Below, piece by piece: positions 47,548-57,387 of a DNA stretch of 64,000 bases (position 1 is its first letter; the number at the start of each line of letters is the position of its first letter). The notes below the pieces were generated by a model. It did not search any database and was not told the DNA's origin. It saw only the letters and a program-made list of their open reading frames with translations. This DNA is from Amycolatopsis sp. GM8 (GTDB lineage Bacteria > Actinomycetota > Actinomycetes > Mycobacteriales > Pseudonocardiaceae). Location of the stretch: NCBI RefSeq assembly GCF_021653975.1, contig NZ_JAJKFK010000003.1:682001-746000 (forward strand), read 5' to 3'. A program made the position numbers and the translations under genes.

Positions 47548-47559
47548 TCAAGACACCCC

Positions 47560-48048
47560 CTACGGCAGCTTCGGTTCGATCAGCTGCGCCACGGTGACGG
47601 CACGCCGGCAAGCGAGATTCGTGTCGCGGAAGCTCGCGTTGGTCACGTCGACCTGCACGCTCGCCTTCGCGCCGGCCGGCAGCAGCACGGCGCACGACCC
47701 GTCACCGGGCACGCGGGTCGCTTCGCGGCGCCCGACGGTAAGCGCTTTCCCGCCGTCGGTCTTCAGGTCCGTGACCGCGGCGGTGTCGTCGAGGGTGACG
47801 GTCAGGCCGAACAGGCCCGACACGGTCCAGTCGCAGGCCCGCGCCGGGCCGATGACCTTGTCCTTGCCCAGCGAGGTCAGCCCGGCGTCCGACCGGTCAG
47901 GCGAGGACAGCAGATCGCAGGGGGCGAGCGCGGCGAGTCCGGTCTTCGGTTCCGGGGCGGGCGCGGGCGGCGCGGCCACCTGGGCACCGCACCCGGCCAG
48001 GAGCAGACCGGCCGCGAGCGCCGGGCCGGCCAGTGCCCTAGCCGCCAT
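47560..48048 (-). CDS. DUF3558-like lipoprotein
   Basis: A 162-residue exported protein. The signal peptide ends in a lipobox, LLLAGC, with Cys20 as the lipidation site, followed by a Pro/Ala linker. The mature domain contains the paired Cys of DUF3558 (APCDLLSS... ARACDWTV ...). It overlaps the small upstream gene by 11 bases. The function of the family is unknown; many copies accompany ESX-type loci in Pseudonocardiaceae. Confidence 0.85.
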   Translation of the reverse strand: MAARALAGPALAAGLLLAGCGAQVAAPPAPAPEPKTGLAALAPCDLLSSPDRSDAGLTSLGKDKVIGPARACDWTVSGLFGLTVTLDDTAAVTDLKTDGGKALTVGRREATRVPGDGSCAVLLPAGAKASVQVDVTNASFRDTNLACRRAVTVAQLIEPKLP

Positions 48049-48376
48049 GGCAGTCGACGCCGCCGGCCGCCGAGTCGTCGGAGTCCTGGTACTGCTTCAG
48101 CGCCTTCGCGATGTCGCCCTTGAGTTTGTCCAGCTCACGGCCGAACCGGGTCAGCTGCTCGGCGGCCGAACCGGGACCGTCGATCCCGTACCGCGCCATG
48201 AACTCGCCGATCTCCGCGGCGTAACCACCGCCGAGCGGCACCGTCCGGCCCAGCACGCGGGCCTCCCGCACCATCTCGCCGACGACATCCTGCAACTGGG
48301 TCAGCTGCGCGAACGTGGCCGTCGCGAGCTCCGGGGACACCGCGAACGCGCCCAGGTGCACCTGCGTCTCGCCCAT
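48038..48376 (-). CDS. Small helical protein of the ESX accessory cluster
   Basis: A 112-residue protein with three helices: VSPELATATFAQLTQLQDVVGEMV, a Gly-rich turn, and AAEQLTRFGRELDKLKGDIAKALKQY. No strict WXG motif, but length and amphipathic pattern resemble WXG100-like or ESX-linked DUF proteins. GGAAAGG lies six bases before ATG 48376. First gene of the four-gene minus-strand set ending with espG. Confidence 0.7.
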   Translation of the reverse strand: MGETQVHLGAFAVSPELATATFAQLTQLQDVVGEMVREARVLGRTVPLGGGYAAEIGEFMARYGIDGPGSAAEQLTRFGRELDKLKGDIAKALKQYQDSDDSAAGGVDCHGG

Positions 48377-48615
48377 CCGCGCCTTTCCGTGACCGGCTGA
48401 ATCCTCACCGCAAGCATAAGGGGTACCCCGGCGAAAACCCATCACCAGCGAAATTGAGGGCTGGCTCACGGGGTTGGCGTAGGTTTGACACACTTGGTGG
48501 CAGGCTGGATATCAGTGGGTATCCGCCGAGGAGACGCTGCCGCGCCACCAGTCACCGGGGGCGCCCGGACTCGGTCCGGTCCGAGCACGCGACAGCTTCA
48601 GCACCAGGAGGTCGA
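48377..48615 (+). promoter_or_regulatory. Divergent promoter region of the moxR operon
   Basis: 239 bases without a gene between the ESX-type set and moxR. On the plus strand TTGACA (48485-48490) with GATATC 17 bases later is a candidate promoter. No operator palindrome stands out. Confidence 0.4.
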
Positions 48616-49698
<1,083 letters not shown>

Positions 49699-49704
49699 CC
49701 GGCG

Positions 49705-50991
49705 ATGCTGCGGTCGCTGTCGGGGCTGACCACGCGAGGCCGCTGCCTGCTCGCCGCCGGGATCGCGGCGGCGGTGTGCGCGGTGGTGCTCAACGAGCGC
49801 GACCTGCTGCGGGTCGCGGTGTTCACGGTAGCCCTGCCGCTCGTGGTGGCGGTGTTCATCGCGGCGTCGCGGGTGCGGATCGGCGCCGCGCGGCGGATGC
49901 TGCCCGACCGGGTCTCCGCCGGGTCGGCCAGTGAGGTCGAACTTGCCTTGTGGCGCAACGGAAAGCTCCCCGGCGGCGAGGTGCTGCTGGAGGACGGCGT
50001 GCCGTACGCGCTGGGTGCGCGGCCGCGGTTCGTGGTCGAACGGCTGCCGCACGGGCGGGTCGTCGCGCTGCGCTACCCGATCCAGCCGATGCTGCGCGGC
50101 ATCCAGCAGGTCGGCCCGCTGCGGGCGACCCTGACCGACCCGTTCGGGCTGTGCGAGTTCGACCGCGAGCTGATCGGGCACACCCGGCTCGTCGTGGTGC
50201 CGCGCGTGGTGACCCTGTGGGGCCTGCCGAGCGGCGCCGGGATCGGCGCGGGCGACGACGGCAGCGTCCGGCTGCACGCCGGGCAGGGCGAGGCCGACGT
50301 GATCGTGCGGCACTACCGCCAGGGCGACGACCTGCGCAAGGTGCACTGGCGCTCGACGGCCCGCCGCGACGAGATCATGGTCCGGGTCGAGGAGCGCCCG
50401 TGGCGCGGCGGTACGACGGTGTTGCTGGACCACCGCGCGACCGCGCACCACGGCACCGGGCCCGCGGCCAGCCTGGAATGGGCCGTCTCCTTCGCCGCCA
50501 GCGTCTGCGTGCACGTGCGCAAGGCCGGGCACCGGGTGCGGCTGGTCAGCGAGCACGGCAAGGTCCTCGCGGACACGCCGGGCTACGAGGGCGAAGGCAG
50601 CAACAACACCGCCGACAACGTCATCCTGGACGCGCTGGCCGCGCTGCAGCCCGCGCACCAGCGGGATCTCACCACCGGGCACGACCCGGCCGAAGGGCAG
50701 GAACTGATCGCGATCCTGGGCACCGTGAGCAACGAGGCGGTCAACGAGCTGGCCCGGTTCCGGCCGCGCGGCATCCGCAGCCTCGCGGTGCTGCTGGACA
50801 CGCCCGCGTTCGCGAGCGGGGTCAGCGTGCCCGAGAAACGGGCCGCCGCCACCGAGGAGTCGGCCGCGCTGCTGCGCGCCGCGGGCTGGGGTGTCGTGAT
50901 CGCCGACCCGGCCACGCCGATGCCGCAGGTGTGGACCGAGCTGTGCCGCACGGGCGCGGGCCGCGGCGCGCTGATCGGCGGTCCGCTGTGA
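49705..50991 (+). CDS. DUF58 domain protein (vWA-like), MoxR partner
   Basis: A 428-residue membrane-anchored protein with two N-terminal helices (about 15-55). The DUF58 core signature appears as YRQGDDLRKVHWRSTARRDEIMVRVEE near residue 210, followed by a vWA-like half (TTVLLDHRA). It is the usual partner of MoxR. Six bases after moxR, and its stop overlaps the next start as GTGA. Confidence 0.92.
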   Translation: MLRSLSGLTTRGRCLLAAGIAAAVCAVVLNERDLLRVAVFTVALPLVVAVFIAASRVRIGAARRMLPDRVSAGSASEVELALWRNGKLPGGEVLLEDGVPYALGARPRFVVERLPHGRVVALRYPIQPMLRGIQQVGPLRATLTDPFGLCEFDRELIGHTRLVVVPRVVTLWGLPSGAGIGAGDDGSVRLHAGQGEADVIVRHYRQGDDLRKVHWRSTARRDEIMVRVEERPWRGGTTVLLDHRATAHHGTGPAASLEWAVSFAASVCVHVRKAGHRVRLVSEHGKVLADTPGYEGEGSNNTADNVILDALAALQPAHQRDLTTGHDPAEGQELIAILGTVSNEAVNELARFRPRGIRSLAVLLDTPAFASGVSVPEKRAAATEESAALLRAAGWGVVIADPATPMPQVWTELCRTGAGRGALIGGPL

Positions 50992-53474
50992 CCAGTACCC
51001 TGCCCCGCCCGGACACCGCTCCCCCGGGACCGCCCCGGCTGCACACCCCTACCAAGCGGTACGCCGGGCCGCCGCCCGCCTGGCGCAGCAGCGTGCTCGC
51101 ACCGGTCGGCGCGGGGGTCGCGGTGCTTGCCGCCTCGACCTCGCTGACCGGGGTCGTCGGTGGCGCCAGCTGGCTCGGCTACGTCGCGGTCACCGTCGTG
51201 CTGGTCGCCTGCACCGGGCTCGCGCTGCGCTCGATCCGCACCCCCACCCCGCTGGTCGGGCTGGCCCAGCTGGTCGTGCTCCTACTGCTGGTCACCGGCG
51301 TGTTCACCGGCAGCGGCATCCTCGCGCTCATCCCCGGCCCGGCCGCGTTCGCCGAGCTGAACGACGTGCTCGTGGCCGCGTTCGACCAGATCCGCACCGG
51401 CCTGCCGCCGGTCGACCCGACCCCGCCGATCCTGTGCCTGGTCACGATCGCGATCGGGCTGGTCGCGGTGCTCGTCGACACCCTCGCCGTCGCCGCGTCC
51501 GCGCCGGCCGCGACCGGTCTGGTGCTGCTGTGCGTGTACGCGGTCCCGGCGTCGCTGTCGGACACGATGCTGCCCTGGTGGACGTTCCTGCTCGGCGCGT
51601 CCGCGTTCGCCGCGCTGCTCGCGGTGGACGGCAACCACCGGCACCGCCGCTGGCGCAACCGCGACGCGCCCGGCCTCGGCACCTCCCCGGCCACGGCGTC
51701 CGCGCCGGTCGTCGTCGTGGTGCTGGCGCTGGTGTGCGGGCTGGTCGCCGGCACCACGTTCACGTTCGTCGGCACGGTCGGGCGGCTGCCCGGCAGCGGC
51801 CACAACGGGCAGGGCGCTGGCTCCGGCGGGCTCGGCGTCAACCCGTTCACGTCGCTGCGCGGCATGCTCGACCAGGGCAGCGCGGTGGACCTGTTCCGGG
51901 TCCGTGGTCTCGGCAACGACAAGCGCCTGCTGCGCGCGTTCACCCTCGACACCTACCGGCCGAACCAGGGCTGGAGCCTGCCGGACGGGCCGATGCCGGC
52001 GGGCTACCCGGCGAACCAGACACTGCCGGCCGCCCCGGGTGACGACGGCACCGCCGAGTCGCGGCAGATCCAGATCGAGCCGGTGAACTGGGTGGACGTG
52101 TGGCTGCCGGTGTACGGCCAGCTGCGCGGCCTGCAAGGTGTCGACGCCGGCTGGTACTACGACCCGGCCAGCGGCGCGGTGTTCAGCGAGCGCAAGCAGC
52201 ACATGCAGCCCTACACCGAGGTCGCCTCGCTCACCGAGCCGTCGAAAGCGCAGCTGGAGACCATCAACCGCGCCCCGGCGGCCCCGGCGGTGTACTCGCA
52301 GATCAGCGGCGTGGACCCGCGGGTGGTGGCGCTGACCCAGCAGATCACCGCGGGCGCGCCGACGATGTTCGACAAGGCGAGCGCGATCTGGCGGTACTTC
52401 ACCGCGGCCAACGGCTTCACCTACGACACGCAGACCGCCGCGGCCGCCGACTCCGACGCGCTGGCCGACTTCCTGCTCAACGGCAAGCGCGGGTTCTGCG
52501 AGCAGTTCGCGTCGGCGATGGCGGTCATGCTGCGGGTGCTGCACATCCCGTCGCGGGTGGCGGTCGGCTTCACCACCGGGTATGCCGACGGCGACTACCG
52601 CATGATCTCCTCGCAGGACGCGCACGCCTGGGTCGAGGTCTACTTCGGCGACGAGCTCGGCTGGGTCAGCTTCGACCCGACGCCCCGTTCCGACGGGCGC
52701 GGCTACGTGCCGCCGTACCTGGAATCGAGCGGCACGCCGAGCGACCCGTCGGCGTCGGACACCCAGGAAGTGCCGAGCATCTCGACCACGCACGTGGCCC
52801 CCAGCGGTGCGCAGGACGCGCAGAACGGCGGCACCGGCGCGAACGGCGGCCAGCAGGCCTCGCCTCCGGGGTCGGCGCCGGGCTGGACCGGCTGGCTGGC
52901 GCTGGTGCTCGTGCTGCTGGCGGTCGTGCTGACCGCCGGGGCGTACTTCGGGGCGAGGCTCGCGCGTGACCGGGTTCGCTGGCTCCCGCTCGTCGCGGCC
53001 GGGGCGTGGCTCTTGGCCGTGCTGCTGAGCGCGTGGCTGATCCACTGGTCGCTGGCGCTGATCCTGCTGGTGCTCGCCGGGGCGGTGCTCGCGCCCGCGA
53101 TCGTGCGGGAGGTGCACCGGCGACGGCGCTGGCGGGCGATCACGGCGAGCGAGCCGGGCGCGGCCGACGCGGCCTGGGCCGAGCTGCTCGACGAGTGCGC
53201 GGACCGCGGGATGCCGATCCCGCCGTCGGACACCGTGCGCGCGGCGGCGCAGAAGGTCGCGCAGCAGCAGCATCTGGACCAGAGTGGTCAGGACAACCTG
53301 CGGACCGTGGTCGGTGTCGTGGAGCGATCCTGGTACGCACCGGAGGGCGGCGCGCAGGACCCGACGTTCGTGCCGGCGTTCGAAGGGGTGCGGGAAAGCC
53401 TGCGGCGCAACGCACCGATGTCGTGGCGGGGCCGGCTGTTCCCGCGGTCGATCTTCCGCCGCCGGGGCCGGTGA
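50988..53474 (+). CDS. Membrane transglutaminase-like protein (TgpA/DUF3488-DUF4129)
   Basis: An 828-residue protein: five to six transmembrane helices (about 35-240), an extracytoplasmic transglutaminase-like domain with catalytic Cys504 (RGFCEQFASAM), His546 (DAHAWVEV) and Asp563 (FDPTPR), a Ser/Thr/Gly linker, two further transmembrane helices (about 640-700) and a C-terminal DUF4129-like cytoplasmic tail. The triad is intact, so activity is possible; substrates of bacterial members are largely unknown. Last gene of the moxR operon. Confidence 0.93.
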   Translation: MTSTLPRPDTAPPGPPRLHTPTKRYAGPPPAWRSSVLAPVGAGVAVLAASTSLTGVVGGASWLGYVAVTVVLVACTGLALRSIRTPTPLVGLAQLVVLLLLVTGVFTGSGILALIPGPAAFAELNDVLVAAFDQIRTGLPPVDPTPPILCLVTIAIGLVAVLVDTLAVAASAPAATGLVLLCVYAVPASLSDTMLPWWTFLLGASAFAALLAVDGNHRHRRWRNRDAPGLGTSPATASAPVVVVVLALVCGLVAGTTFTFVGTVGRLPGSGHNGQGAGSGGLGVNPFTSLRGMLDQGSAVDLFRVRGLGNDKRLLRAFTLDTYRPNQGWSLPDGPMPAGYPANQTLPAAPGDDGTAESRQIQIEPVNWVDVWLPVYGQLRGLQGVDAGWYYDPASGAVFSERKQHMQPYTEVASLTEPSKAQLETINRAPAAPAVYSQISGVDPRVVALTQQITAGAPTMFDKASAIWRYFTAANGFTYDTQTAAAADSDALADFLLNGKRGFCEQFASAMAVMLRVLHIPSRVAVGFTTGYADGDYRMISSQDAHAWVEVYFGDELGWVSFDPTPRSDGRGYVPPYLESSGTPSDPSASDTQEVPSISTTHVAPSGAQDAQNGGTGANGGQQASPPGSAPGWTGWLALVLVLLAVVLTAGAYFGARLARDRVRWLPLVAAGAWLLAVLLSAWLIHWSLALILLVLAGAVLAPAIVREVHRRRRWRAITASEPGAADAAWAELLDECADRGMPIPPSDTVRAAAQKVAQQQHLDQSGQDNLRTVVGVVERSWYAPEGGAQDPTFVPAFEGVRESLRRNAPMSWRGRLFPRSIFRRRGR

Positions 53475-53488
53475 GCACGAGCACACGA

Positions 53489-53518
53489 AAAGCGAGTGCC
53501 CGCGCGGGCACTCGCTTT
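53489..53518. terminator. Bidirectional terminator between tgpA-like and DUF3040 genes
   Basis: AAAGCGAGTGCCCG / CGGGCACTCGCTTT, a perfect 14-base inverted repeat with a minimal loop, sits in the 54-base gap between the two convergent genes. A-rich and T-rich ends give U-tracts on both strands. Confidence 0.9.
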
Positions 53519-53528
53519 CGTCTTCGGA

Positions 53529-53912
53529 CTACTGGTCCTCGAAGCGCTGGCGGAAGCGTTCTTCCATGCGCTGCGTGAACGAGCTCTTCTGCTTGGCGGG
53601 CGCACCCTTGCCGTCCTTGGCCGCCGCGCCACCGCGGCCGCCCATCACGGCGAGCACCACCCCGAAGAACATCACGAGGAATCCGAGCACGCTCGCTATC
53701 GGGACCTCGGCGACCCACAGCGCCCTGACCATCACGCCCACCACGAGCAGCGCGACTCCGACTACGAACAGCGCGATCCCCTGGACGCGGCGCCGGCGGG
53801 CTGGCCGGCGGAACCGGGCCCCCCGTACGGTAGACGCGAACTTGGGGTCCTCGGCATAGAGCTCGCGCTCGATCTGATCGAGCAGCCGCTGCTCATGCTC
53901 GGAGAGTGGCAT
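53529..53912 (-). CDS. DUF3040 membrane protein
   Basis: A 127-residue protein. The N-terminal PLSEHEQRLLDQIERELYAEDPKFAS is the DUF3040 signature. Two transmembrane helices follow (about 44-64 and 68-90), then a basic Lys/Gln-rich tail. GGAGGAGG supports ATG 53912. Homologues sit near the mra region in mycobacteria (Rv2169c, from memory). Function unknown. Confidence 0.9.
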   Translation of the reverse strand: MPLSEHEQRLLDQIERELYAEDPKFASTVRGARFRRPARRRRVQGIALFVVGVALLVVGVMVRALWVAEVPIASVLGFLVMFFGVVLAVMGGRGGAAAKDGKGAPAKQKSSFTQRMEERFRQRFEDQ

Positions 53913-53958
53913 CTTTCCTCCTCCGGCACAGCTGTCACGGGCGCCGGGCCGCGCAACG

Positions 53959-54006
53959 TCCTGGACCCAACAATCACACCCCGACCGGGGTGTCTTGAGT
54001 CCAGGA
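53959..54006 (-). terminator. Nested hairpin downstream of dinB
   Basis: An inner stem ACACCCC-GACC-GGGGTGT lies within an outer TCCTGGAC/GTCCAGGA pairing. It sits 90 bases past the dinB stop and 47 before the DUF3040 start codon. Likely dinB terminator; an operator role for the DUF3040 promoter is also possible. Confidence 0.5.
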
Positions 54007-54095
54007 TACGAGTCCTGCGCGCGGAGGACTACCCGATCCCGCCGGGAAGCTGTGCCCCGTTCGGTTCATCTGTGTTCCTGGTCCACGTTCCCTTC

Positions 54096-55361
54096 TCACG
54101 TGGGACCGTGGCGCCGCGGTTCAGCCGGGCCCGGTGCCAGCAGTGACGCCGGCCGGATGGCCGCGGATCCGAACTTCGATCGTGCGACGTCGGCCGCGAC
54201 CTCGGCGTCCCGCCACCGTGGTTCGGCCCGCTCGAAGCTCAGCTGCTCGGGCGTGTCGGCTCCGGTGAGCCCGCCGGCCCGCACGCCGAGTAGCCGGATC
54301 TCGGCGCCGGAAATCGCCTCCGTGAGCAACGCGACAGCGGTCGAGTGGATCACCCGCGCGACGTCGGTGGCCGAGGCGAGGGTGCGGGCCCGGGTGATCG
54401 TCCGGAAGTCCGCGAACCGGACCTTGATCGACACCGTGCGGCCGCGGACCTTCTTGGCCCGCAGGCTCGCCGCGACGCGTTCGGACAGCCGCAGCAGCTC
54501 GCGTTCCAGGAGTTGCCGGTCGCTCTGGTCGGTGTCGAAGGTGTGCTCCGCGCTGATCGACTTGTCCGGGTTGTCGACGACCACGCCGCGCTCGTCGCGG
54601 CCGTTGGCGAGCGCGTGCAGGTGCTCGGCCGCGGCGTTGCCGACCGCGCGGCGCAGCCTCGGCAACGGTGCGGCGGCGACCTCCGCGACCGTGGTGAGTC
54701 CCATCCGCCGCAGGCTTTCCTCGGTGCGCTTGCCGACACCCCACAGCGCCGAGATCGGCAGCGGGTGCAGGAACGCCAGGGTGTCGGCGACCGGCACCAC
54801 GACGACGCCGTCGGGTTTCGCCATGCCGGAGGCGAGCTTCGCGATGAACTTGACCCCGGCCACGCCGACCGAGCACGTGATGCCGTGGTCCGCGTGGACT
54901 CGCCGGCGGATCAGCTCGGCCAGTTCCACCGGGGTGGCTTTGAGCCGCCGGAGGGCGCCGCTGACGTCCAGGAAGGCCTCGTCCAGGCTCATCGGTTCGA
55001 CGAGCGGGGTCAGCTCGCGGAAGATCGCCATCACGCCGCGGGAAACCTCGCCGTAGAGGCCCGGGGTGGGCGGGATGAACACGGCGTGCGGGCACAGCCG
55101 CCGCGCGACCGAGGCCGGCATCGCGGCGCGGACGCCGTACTCGCGCGCCGGGTAGTTGGCCGAGGTCACCACCGAGCGCGGGCCACTGCCGGCCACGATC
55201 ACCGGCTTGGCGGCCAACTCGGGCCGGGTGCGCAACTCGACGGCCGCGAAGAACGCGTCCATGTCCACGTGCAGCAGACCGCAGCCGGAGTCGTCCGGCA
55301 TCTGCCGCGGCGACACCCTGAACCGCTCGTGACCAGCGGGCAGGGCGGAGTTCCTTCCCAT
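54096..55361 (-). CDS. dinB: DNA polymerase IV (Y-family)
   Basis: A 421-residue translesion polymerase. Catalytic motifs LLHVDMDAFFAAVE (Asp33) and PMSLDEAFLDVSG are intact; the helix-hairpin-helix thumb (ISALWGVGKRTEESLRRMG) and little-finger domain follow. A beta-clamp-binding motif EQLSF lies near the C-terminus, so it should dock on the sliding clamp. No LexA box is obvious upstream. ATG 55361 used; a shorter start at residue 21 is possible. Confidence 0.95.
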   Translation of the reverse strand: MGRNSALPAGHERFRVSPRQMPDDSGCGLLHVDMDAFFAAVELRTRPELAAKPVIVAGSGPRSVVTSANYPAREYGVRAAMPASVARRLCPHAVFIPPTPGLYGEVSRGVMAIFRELTPLVEPMSLDEAFLDVSGALRRLKATPVELAELIRRRVHADHGITCSVGVAGVKFIAKLASGMAKPDGVVVVPVADTLAFLHPLPISALWGVGKRTEESLRRMGLTTVAEVAAAPLPRLRRAVGNAAAEHLHALANGRDERGVVVDNPDKSISAEHTFDTDQSDRQLLERELLRLSERVAASLRAKKVRGRTVSIKVRFADFRTITRARTLASATDVARVIHSTAVALLTEAISGAEIRLLGVRAGGLTGADTPEQLSFERAEPRWRDAEVAADVARSKFGSAAIRPASLLAPGPAEPRRHGPT

Positions 55362-55383
55362 CGCCGCCGAGCCTACGTGGCCC

Positions 55384-55461
55384 CTACGACAGTTTCAGGA
55401 AGCCCGCCCGCTCCAATGCCTTGATCACCTGGGCGCGGGAAATGACCTGCGGCCGGGTCAC
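55384..55461 (-). pseudogene. Truncated hicA toxin remnant
   Basis: A 25-codon frame, starting with a GTG that overlaps the hicB stop as GTGA, encodes VTRPQVISRAQVIKALERAGF then LKLS and a TAG stop. This is the classic first helix of HicA (…VIKALERAGF), but the catalytic His strand (GSHxxF/R) and the rest of the fold are missing. An active mRNA interferase is therefore not expected. Translational coupling to hicB argues it was once a working hicBA pair. A sequencing error is possible but no restored frame was seen in the 22 bases before dinB. Confidence 0.7.
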
Positions 55462-55688
55462 GCCACGCTCACCTGCACCGGCGCCGTGACCGGATGGGCG
55501 GTCAACCCGGCCATCTCTTCCGGCGTCGCCTCTTCCAGAGACAACTCGGCAGCGTCCCGCACGTTCGCCAGTGCGGCCTCGACCGTCTCGCTCTGGATGA
55601 TCGCGCCGGGCCGCTCGACGATCTGCACGACCTGGCCGCCATCGGGGTCGGGGGTGAGCAGCGCGGTCAGAAAGTAGCTCTCCGCCAT
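55458..55688 (-). CDS. HicB-family antitoxin-like protein
   Basis: A 76-residue protein with the partial RNase-H-like HicB fold: YFLTALLTPDPDGGQVVQIVERPGAIIQSETVEAALANVRDAAELSLEE. The C-terminal DNA-binding segment of full HicB proteins is absent; the protein ends in a hydrophobic tail. It precedes the hicA remnant, an antitoxin-first order. ATG 55688 lies 25 bases after the methyltransferase stop. Confidence 0.75.
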   Translation of the reverse strand: MAESYFLTALLTPDPDGGQVVQIVERPGAIIQSETVEAALANVRDAAELSLEEATPEEMAGLTAHPVTAPVQVSVA

Positions 55689-55713
55689 ACGTTTGCGGTC
55701 CCGCACGTTCCGA

Positions 55714-56460
55714 TCAGCCCGGACGCCTCGCCAGTACATGCAGCCGGGAAGCGATGTCGCGCAGCGGGGAGACCATGCTCGCCGCGGTCTCGAAGTCCGT
55801 CAGGTCGTCGCCGCCGTACTGGGCGGCCTCCGCCTCGCCGAGTGAGTCGGACACCACGCCGTCGCCCTGCAGGAGCGCGATCTCGACGCCGACGCTCTCC
55901 AGCAGCGCGCGCAGCCCGGAGCTGTCGAAGCGGCGCCGCAGGCTCTCGCCGTCATCGGCCAGGACGCCGTCGGCGCCGGTGAGCAGGTGCCGTGCCTCGG
56001 CCAGGCGCCCGGCGAGCGCCCGGTGCAGCACCGCCGCGAACCGGTTCGCGGCCAGCACCGACACGGCACCTCCTGGCGCGACGGTCGCGGCCAGTGCGGC
56101 GGCCGCCCGGGCCGGATCATCCACGACCTCCAGCAAACCGTGTGCCAGCACCAGATCGGCCGACCCCGCCGGCACCCGCGCGGCGAGCGCGTCGGTGTCG
56201 TCGGCCACCACGGTGACGCGGTCGGCGACTCCCGTCTCCTGCGCGCGGCGGCTCAGCATGGCCAGCGCGTTCTGGTTCGGGTCGACCACGGTCACGACGC
56301 ATCCCGCGGCGGCCAGGGGCACCGCCCAGACCCCGGTCCCGCCACCCACGTCCACCACGCGCGGTTCGGCCCTGCCCTGCGCCCGGACGCGCGCCACCTC
56401 GTCGTCGAGCACCCGCCAGACGGCGCTCGAGCCGCGTGCCGCCCCGATCTCGGTTCGCAT
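55714..56460 (-). CDS. Class I SAM-dependent methyltransferase
   Basis: A 248-residue Rossmann-fold methyltransferase: motif I VVDVGGGTGVWAVPLA, acidic VVDPN at the end of strand 2, and motif IV region SADLVLAHGLLEVVDDP. Residues 165-245 form a cap seen in UbiE/COQ5-like and CmoM-like enzymes. The overall pattern (DDGESLRRRFDSSGLRALLESVGV) resembles CmoM (tRNA 5-carboxymethoxyuridine methyltransferase), but that is only a suggestion. Divergent from parA. Confidence 0.85.
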   Translation of the reverse strand: MRTEIGAARGSSAVWRVLDDEVARVRAQGRAEPRVVDVGGGTGVWAVPLAAAGCVVTVVDPNQNALAMLSRRAQETGVADRVTVVADDTDALAARVPAGSADLVLAHGLLEVVDDPARAAAALAATVAPGGAVSVLAANRFAAVLHRALAGRLAEARHLLTGADGVLADDGESLRRRFDSSGLRALLESVGVEIALLQGDGVVSDSLGEAEAAQYGGDDLTDFETAASMVSPLRDIASRLHVLARRPG

Positions 56461-56523
56461 GGTGAGACAGCGTAGTAAGACAGCGGGCGCGACCCGTGGG
56501 CGCACCCGGCTACTCTCGGGGTC

Positions 56524-57387
56524 GTGCACACGGTCGCCGTACTCAGCCTCAAGGGAGGCGTCGGCAAAACCACGGTCGCGCTGGGCATCGCCTCGGCCGC
56601 GATGCGCAGGGGCATCCGGACGCTGGTGGCCGATCTCGACCCGCAGGGCAACGCCACCGCGTCGCTCGACCCGCCCTACACCGACGCGACACTCGCCGAC
56701 GTGCTGGAGAACCCGCACCGGTCGGTCCTCGAACGCGCCATCGCGGCCAGCGTGTGGAGCGACGACGTCGAGGTGCTCGTCGGCGCCGAGGATCTGGAGG
56801 CGCTCAACGAGCCTGGCCCGGACGAGCGGCGGCTGGCCAGCCTGTCGCGCGCGCTCGACGAGCTGCACGACTCACCGCCCCGCGGCAAGGGGTACGACCT
56901 GGTGATCCTCGACTGCCCGCCGTCGCTGGGCCGGCTCACGAAGTCGGCGCTGGTCGCCGCCGACAGCGCGCTCCTGGTCACCGAGCCGACGATGTACGCC
57001 GTCTCCGGGGCGCAGCGCGCGCTCGAGGCGATCGAGAAGATCCGCGACGAGCACAACCAGGGCCTGCGGGCGGTCGGCGTGCTGGTGAACCGGCTGCGGC
57101 CGCGCTCGCACGAGCACCAGTTCCGCATCGCCGAGCTGCGCGAGTCGTTCGGCGCGCTGGTCATGCCGACCGCGATCCCCGACCGGCTCGCGATCCAGCA
57201 GGCACAGGGCGCGTGCAGCCCGATCCACGAGTGGCACTCCCCCGGCGCGCAGGAGATCGCGCTGACGTTCAACATGGTGCTGGCCAAGATCCTTCGGTCC
57301 ACCCGCGCGGGCCGGCACCGGATCGACGCCGACGAGACCGAGACCACCGGGCCGATCGAGGCGATCCGCACCGATGCCCGAGGGTGA
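56524..57387 (+). CDS. ParA/MinD-type ATPase (orphan)
   Basis: A 287-residue deviant Walker A ATPase: KGGVGKTT at residues 10-17 with the signature Lys10, Walker A' DLDPQGNATASL, and ILDCPPSLGRLT as Walker B. No ParB gene or parS-like site is adjacent, so plasmid-type partition is unlikely; a role in positioning a cargo, or chromosome maintenance, is inferred. GTG start. Its 3' end overlaps the nei-type gene by 14 bases. Confidence 0.9.
   Translation: MHTVAVLSLKGGVGKTTVALGIASAAMRRGIRTLVADLDPQGNATASLDPPYTDATLADVLENPHRSVLERAIAASVWSDDVEVLVGAEDLEALNEPGPDERRLASLSRALDELHDSPPRGKGYDLVILDCPPSLGRLTKSALVAADSALLVTEPTMYAVSGAQRALEAIEKIRDEHNQGLRAVGVLVNRLRPRSHEHQFRIAELRESFGALVMPTAIPDRLAIQQAQGACSPIHEWHSPGAQEIALTFNMVLAKILRSTRAGRHRIDADETETTGPIEAIRTDARG

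Noticed and set aside
51282-53486. A 734-codon minus-strand frame opposite the transglutaminase gene
   Set aside because: Shadow frame; the plus strand has an intact catalytic triad and operon context.
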